Positions 5,154 to 7,464 of a DNA stretch of 7,464 bases are shown piece after piece; position 1 is the stretch's first letter; each line of letters opens with the position of its first letter. The notes beneath the pieces were generated by a model, which was not told where the DNA came from, did not search any database, and saw nothing but the letters and a program-made list of their open reading frames with translations. The position numbers and the translations under genes were made by a program. Where the stretch lies: assembly GCA_046049215.1 (NCBI GenBank), contig JBJOER010000204.1, positions 1 to 7,464 on the forward strand, given 5' to 3'. Source of the DNA: JAJTFW01 sp046049215 (GTDB lineage Bacteria > Bacteroidota > Bacteroidia > AKYH767-A > OLB10).

Positions 5154-5804
5154 TTACCCATTCCGGCCGTAAACAAAAAGCAAGCTGCCCTCGGGAAGCA
5201 ATTCCATCGCTTCCTTCATTTGCTCACGAGGCAATGCCGGACAACCGTGACTACGACCACAGCGACCGTGCTTTTCGATAAAATCCTCGCTGACGTAATC
5301 GGCACCGTGCAGGATGATCTCCCGCTCCCTGGCCAAGTCGTTGAGTCCGGGCTGCAGACCCTCCAGAAGCAATGCGGGACCATGTTTGGGCGAGTCAAAC
5401 CGTTGACCGATGCGGAAGAACCCCAAACTACTTTGAAGCGACGATAGTTCGTTGGAAAAACGAACCGTTTCCCGGTCGCCGGAATTTTTGCCATGCGCAA
5501 CCCAGGTTTGTAAAAGGACCTGTCCGGAAACCAGGTCAATCACATAAAACCTGGGCATATCGGAAGGTTGGCTGAGATCGGCAACGGCCATAGGCGCATC
5601 CAATGCGCCGTAGGCGAGATGACCCACAACCAGCTGTTCCCAAAGCTCAAATGGCAAACAGCTGCTCAAGGCGCTCTCCGCGTAAGAGGCAAGCATGAAT
5701 TCCTCTGCGGTATCAAGATTGAGTAACGCTTCAGCAGGGTTGGTGGACAGGATGGAGGGGATTGCAAGGAGTAGGATCGTGAATAAACCGAGACGAACGG
5801 GCAT
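5154..5804 (-). CDS. Secreted murein L,D-transpeptidase catalytic-domain protein (YkuD_2-like)
   Basis: The 216-residue product starts with a signal peptide: MPVR, hydrophobic LGLFTILLLAIPSIL, and a possible cleavage near residues 20-26. The catalytic domain follows the pattern of the Bacteroidota murein L,D-transpeptidase family. FYVIDLVSGQVLLQTWVAHG at 86-105 is followed by FSNELSSLQSSLGFF at 116-130 and KHGPALLLEGL at 140-150. LNDLAREREIILHGADYV at 154-171 carries His166-Gly167, and GRSHGCPALP at 183-192 carries the nucleophile Cys188 with His186 and Gly187. The family links or trims peptidoglycan peptides through meso-diaminopimelate or attaches proteins, forming an acyl-enzyme on the cysteine, in the periplasm. 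All catalytic landmarks are intact, so the enzyme is probably active. The gene converges on the dsbA-like gene with 40 bp between stop codons and has a good -7 element about 58 bp upstream of its start. Confidence 0.93.
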   Translation of the reverse strand: MPVRLGLFTILLLAIPSILSTNPAEALLNLDTAEEFMLASYAESALSSCLPFELWEQLVVGHLAYGALDAPMAVADLSQPSDMPRFYVIDLVSGQVLLQTWVAHGKNSGDRETVRFSNELSSLQSSLGFFRIGQRFDSPKHGPALLLEGLQPGLNDLAREREIILHGADYVSEDFIEKHGRCGRSHGCPALPREQMKEAMELLPEGSLLFVYGRNG

Positions 5805-5861
5805 GTAAGGACTTGTTATGCCGACCGGGAAAAAGTCCCTGTAAGCCGGGGGTGTTCATCT

Positions 5862-5869
5862 CAAAAGTA
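5862..5869 (-). promoter_or_regulatory. Bacteroidota-type -7 element (TACTTTTG) upstream of the L,D-transpeptidase gene
   Basis: On the minus strand TACTTTTG is an exact match to the TANNTTTG -7 consensus of Bacteroidota primary-sigma promoters. It would put the transcription start near 5855 and give a leader of about 50 nt. No matching TTTG/TTG -33 box is seen at the usual 17-23 nt spacing, so this rests on one half of the promoter only. Confidence 0.4.
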
Positions 5870-6245
5870 CGGAGAGCCTCCCCTTTTTCCCATGGCTTTC
5901 TTGAAATCAAATTGCAAAATGTGTAGCCCTTGCTTTTTTCTGAATTCGTGTTACCGTCGAAGGAACACCGGGAATTTTTCTGCACATATGGTGAAGGTGC
6001 AGAGAAAATTGGCCAAGGCTGACCTGTTCGTTCTTCCTGCTGAAAACGCAATTGTTGACCAATTCTTCGTTCGCATCAGCCATAAAATCGACCGTGAAAC
6101 ACCGGTTATCTACTACAGCTCCCTTTACCCGGGGGGCGAGGAGTGAATTTAGTGCAGCCTTCACCGGAAACAATCCAACTCACCCGGTGTTGTATTTTCT
6201 ATTACCTTCAATCTCCCAAATCCCCCGGCACCCTTTAGTACAAGC
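5870..6245. other. Long intergenic region upstream of the adhesin gene, no convincing gene
   Basis: Between the L,D-transpeptidase promoter and the adhesin start lies about 375 bp. Overlapping open frames exist on both strands: 5892-6146 plus, 84 residues, with an inner ATG at 5988, and 5907-6173 minus, 88 residues, starting at TTG. Neither resembles a family I know, and both cannot be real. The plus frame from 5988 to its TGA at 6144-6146 uses C-ending codons for Asn, Asp, Ile, Phe and Tyr much as the real genes here do, so a small gene or the remnant of one is possible. It also holds whatever promoter serves the adhesin. I see no clear TANNTTTG just upstream of 6246. Confidence 0.45.
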
Positions 6246-7464
6246 ATGACCAGGTCAGCCTATTCCCTCTTTCTTTTTCTGCTGATCCTGCACCCGTCTT
6301 TTCAGCAGAACACCTTCGCCCAACCTTTCCCCTGTGACAATGGGCAGCGGTTATACTTTTTCCGAAATAACGGAGGTAATGGCACCTTGTCGTATGTCCA
6401 GAATTACACCACCAATCCGAGTGTAGTCAACCTCTGCAATATCCCTACTCCGAATCATAACGGTCTAGCCGGAAACCCTTTGGATGGCTATTTGTATTAC
6501 ATGAGCAACAACGTGCTTTTGCGTCTTTCGGCCAGCTGCACGGTAACACCGGTCTGCACCCTTCCTTTTGCCACCAATGTCGGCGGGTTCGACCCTTTGG
6601 GGCGCTATTGGACACTCGACGGAACCAATTTGGTCGCTATCGATATCAACACCTGTTCTGTTGTAAAAGGTCCTTATCCGGTTAGTCCGACGGGGATTGT
6701 TGACCTGGCATTCAACCCGTATGACTGCTACATGTATATCGGAGACCAGCGCTTCGATACCACCGGAACAGTAGATCCGACCTATACAGGTCCCCCCACC
6801 AACAGTTTCGTGGGTGCAGCGGTAGGCTCCGACGGAAACCTGTACGCTATAAGTGCACCGGGTTTTTTCAGCAATACTTCCACACTTGTCAGTATCAATC
6901 CGAATACCGGGGTCACCAGCCAGGTGATGAACATCAATCCCGGATCACCCCAAACAGGCGGTGGCGACATGGCCAATTTCCCTTGTTTTGAGCCCCAAGC
7001 CCTATTTCAATTCAGCCTGTCCGGTTGCCAGCCGGTGACGGTGAACTTCCAGGACTCCACTTCCGGACCTACGGGTACGTGGACCTACGAATGGAATTTC
7101 GGAGACCCGGCATCGGGAGCGGCCAACACTGCATCGGGTCCGGATCCGTCTCACATCTATTCCACTCCGGGGACATATACAGTACAACTGATAGTCAACC
7201 TGACCACTACAGGATATTGCCTGGGAGGCACTTACACTGATACCCTTTTTCAAAACATCACGATTCCGGCCCCTCTGGTCACCAATACACCAACTTCAAC
7301 TCCGGTATCCTGTTTTACCGGCAACGATGGTACAGCGTCAGTAACTGCGACAAGCGGAACCGGGCCATATGCCTACCAGTGGAGTCCGACCGGAGGAACC
7401 GGTTCTACTGCCAACGGACTGACGGCAGGTACCTATACAGTTACTGTAACCGATGCCAATGGTT
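6246..7464 (+). CDS. Large secreted adhesin with PKD domain and SprB repeat, N-terminal part (cut by window edge)
   Basis: From the ATG at 6246 the frame is open to the right edge (406 full codons). Residues 1-25 are a signal peptide (hydrophobic AYSLFLFLLILHPSF, predicted cleavage FA-Q near residue 25). Residues about 30-248 form repeated strands with motifs such as GLAGNPLDGYLYYMSNN, GGFDPLGRYWTLD, LAFNPYDCYMYIGD and AAVGSDGNLYAIS, which read as blades of a beta-propeller-like domain (DUF6923-like, from memory). Residues about 250-340 are a PKD domain, with YEWNFGDP at 281-288 and HIYSTPGTYTVQLIV at 303-317. Residues about 345-406 start a SprB repeat: PVSCFTGNDGTASVTATSG, then YAYQWSPTGG and LTAGTYTVTVTDANG. 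SprB-type repeats occur in the mobile gliding adhesins exported by type IX secretion. By analogy I expect more repeats and a C-terminal sorting domain beyond the window. Cysteines at 30, 64, 98, 104, 137, 161, 247, 261, 325 and 356 could form disulfides outside the cell. Confidence 0.92.
   Translation, partial: MTRSAYSLFLFLLILHPSFQQNTFAQPFPCDNGQRLYFFRNNGGNGTLSYVQNYTTNPSVVNLCNIPTPNHNGLAGNPLDGYLYYMSNNVLLRLSASCTVTPVCTLPFATNVGGFDPLGRYWTLDGTNLVAIDINTCSVVKGPYPVSPTGIVDLAFNPYDCYMYIGDQRFDTTGTVDPTYTGPPTNSFVGAAVGSDGNLYAISAPGFFSNTSTLVSINPNTGVTSQVMNINPGSPQTGGGDMANFPCFEPQALFQFSLSGCQPVTVNFQDSTSGPTGTWTYEWNFGDPASGAANTASGPDPSHIYSTPGTYTVQLIVNLTTTGYCLGGTYTDTLFQNITIPAPLVTNTPTSTPVSCFTGNDGTASVTATSGTGPYAYQWSPTGGTGSTANGLTAGTYTVTVTDANG

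Noticed and set aside
5907..6173. 88-residue minus-strand open frame opposite the possible small plus-strand frame
   Set aside because: It starts at a TTG, has no recognisable domain, and overlaps a plus-strand frame with more gene-like codon use.
1..7464. Search for a defence island, toxin-antitoxin, CRISPR array, transposase or secondary-metabolite cluster
   Set aside because: All well-supported genes belong to ordinary metabolism or envelope families, and the repeats lack CRISPR-like regular spacers of constant length.

Overview
The window reads as chromosomal DNA of a Bacteroidota bacterium of intermediate GC content. Four things point there: a PKD plus SprB-repeat surface adhesin of the gliding/type IX secretion kind, an OmpA-family lipoprotein with a long coiled coil, the Bacteroidota-type (YkuD_2-like) murein L,D-transpeptidase, and a lack of Shine-Dalgarno sequences, with a TANNTTTG-type -7 element visible in at least one place. 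I cannot name the genus.

Layout. Positions 1-644 (minus) hold the N-terminal part of an OmpA-like lipoprotein whose C-terminus lies outside the window. Divergent from it, 804-1517 (plus) encodes a conserved-looking cytosolic protein of unknown function. It converges on a crotonase-fold enoyl-CoA hydratase (1585-2364, minus). Next comes a 355-bp repeat-rich AT-leaning spacer, then a free-standing cobalamin-binding domain protein of the methylmalonyl-CoA mutase C-terminal type (2720-3124, minus). A second repeat-rich spacer (3125-3404) leads to a PfkB-family sugar/nucleoside kinase (3405-4328, plus). That kinase is followed at 38 bp by a DsbA/FrnE-like thiol oxidoreductase (4367-5113, plus), probably in one operon. 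A secreted murein L,D-transpeptidase (5154-5804, minus) converges on it. After about 440 bp without a convincing gene, a large secreted adhesin begins at 6246 (plus) and runs off the right edge.

Functional reading. The crotonase and the B12-binding protein fit acyl-CoA metabolism (beta-oxidation, propionyl- or isobutyryl-CoA mutase chemistry), but they are separated by repeats and need not be an operon. The OmpA lipoprotein, L,D-transpeptidase and adhesin are cell-envelope functions. I see no defence system, CRISPR array, transposase, rRNA or tRNA.

The most unusual structure is non-coding. Both spacers around the B12-binding gene carry the same repeat families: inverted arrays of a CTACAAC-like heptamer, direct copies of an AACCRCAA...CGCAAAGG repeat, and short CCGAT/ATCGG palindromes that look inserted into those repeats.
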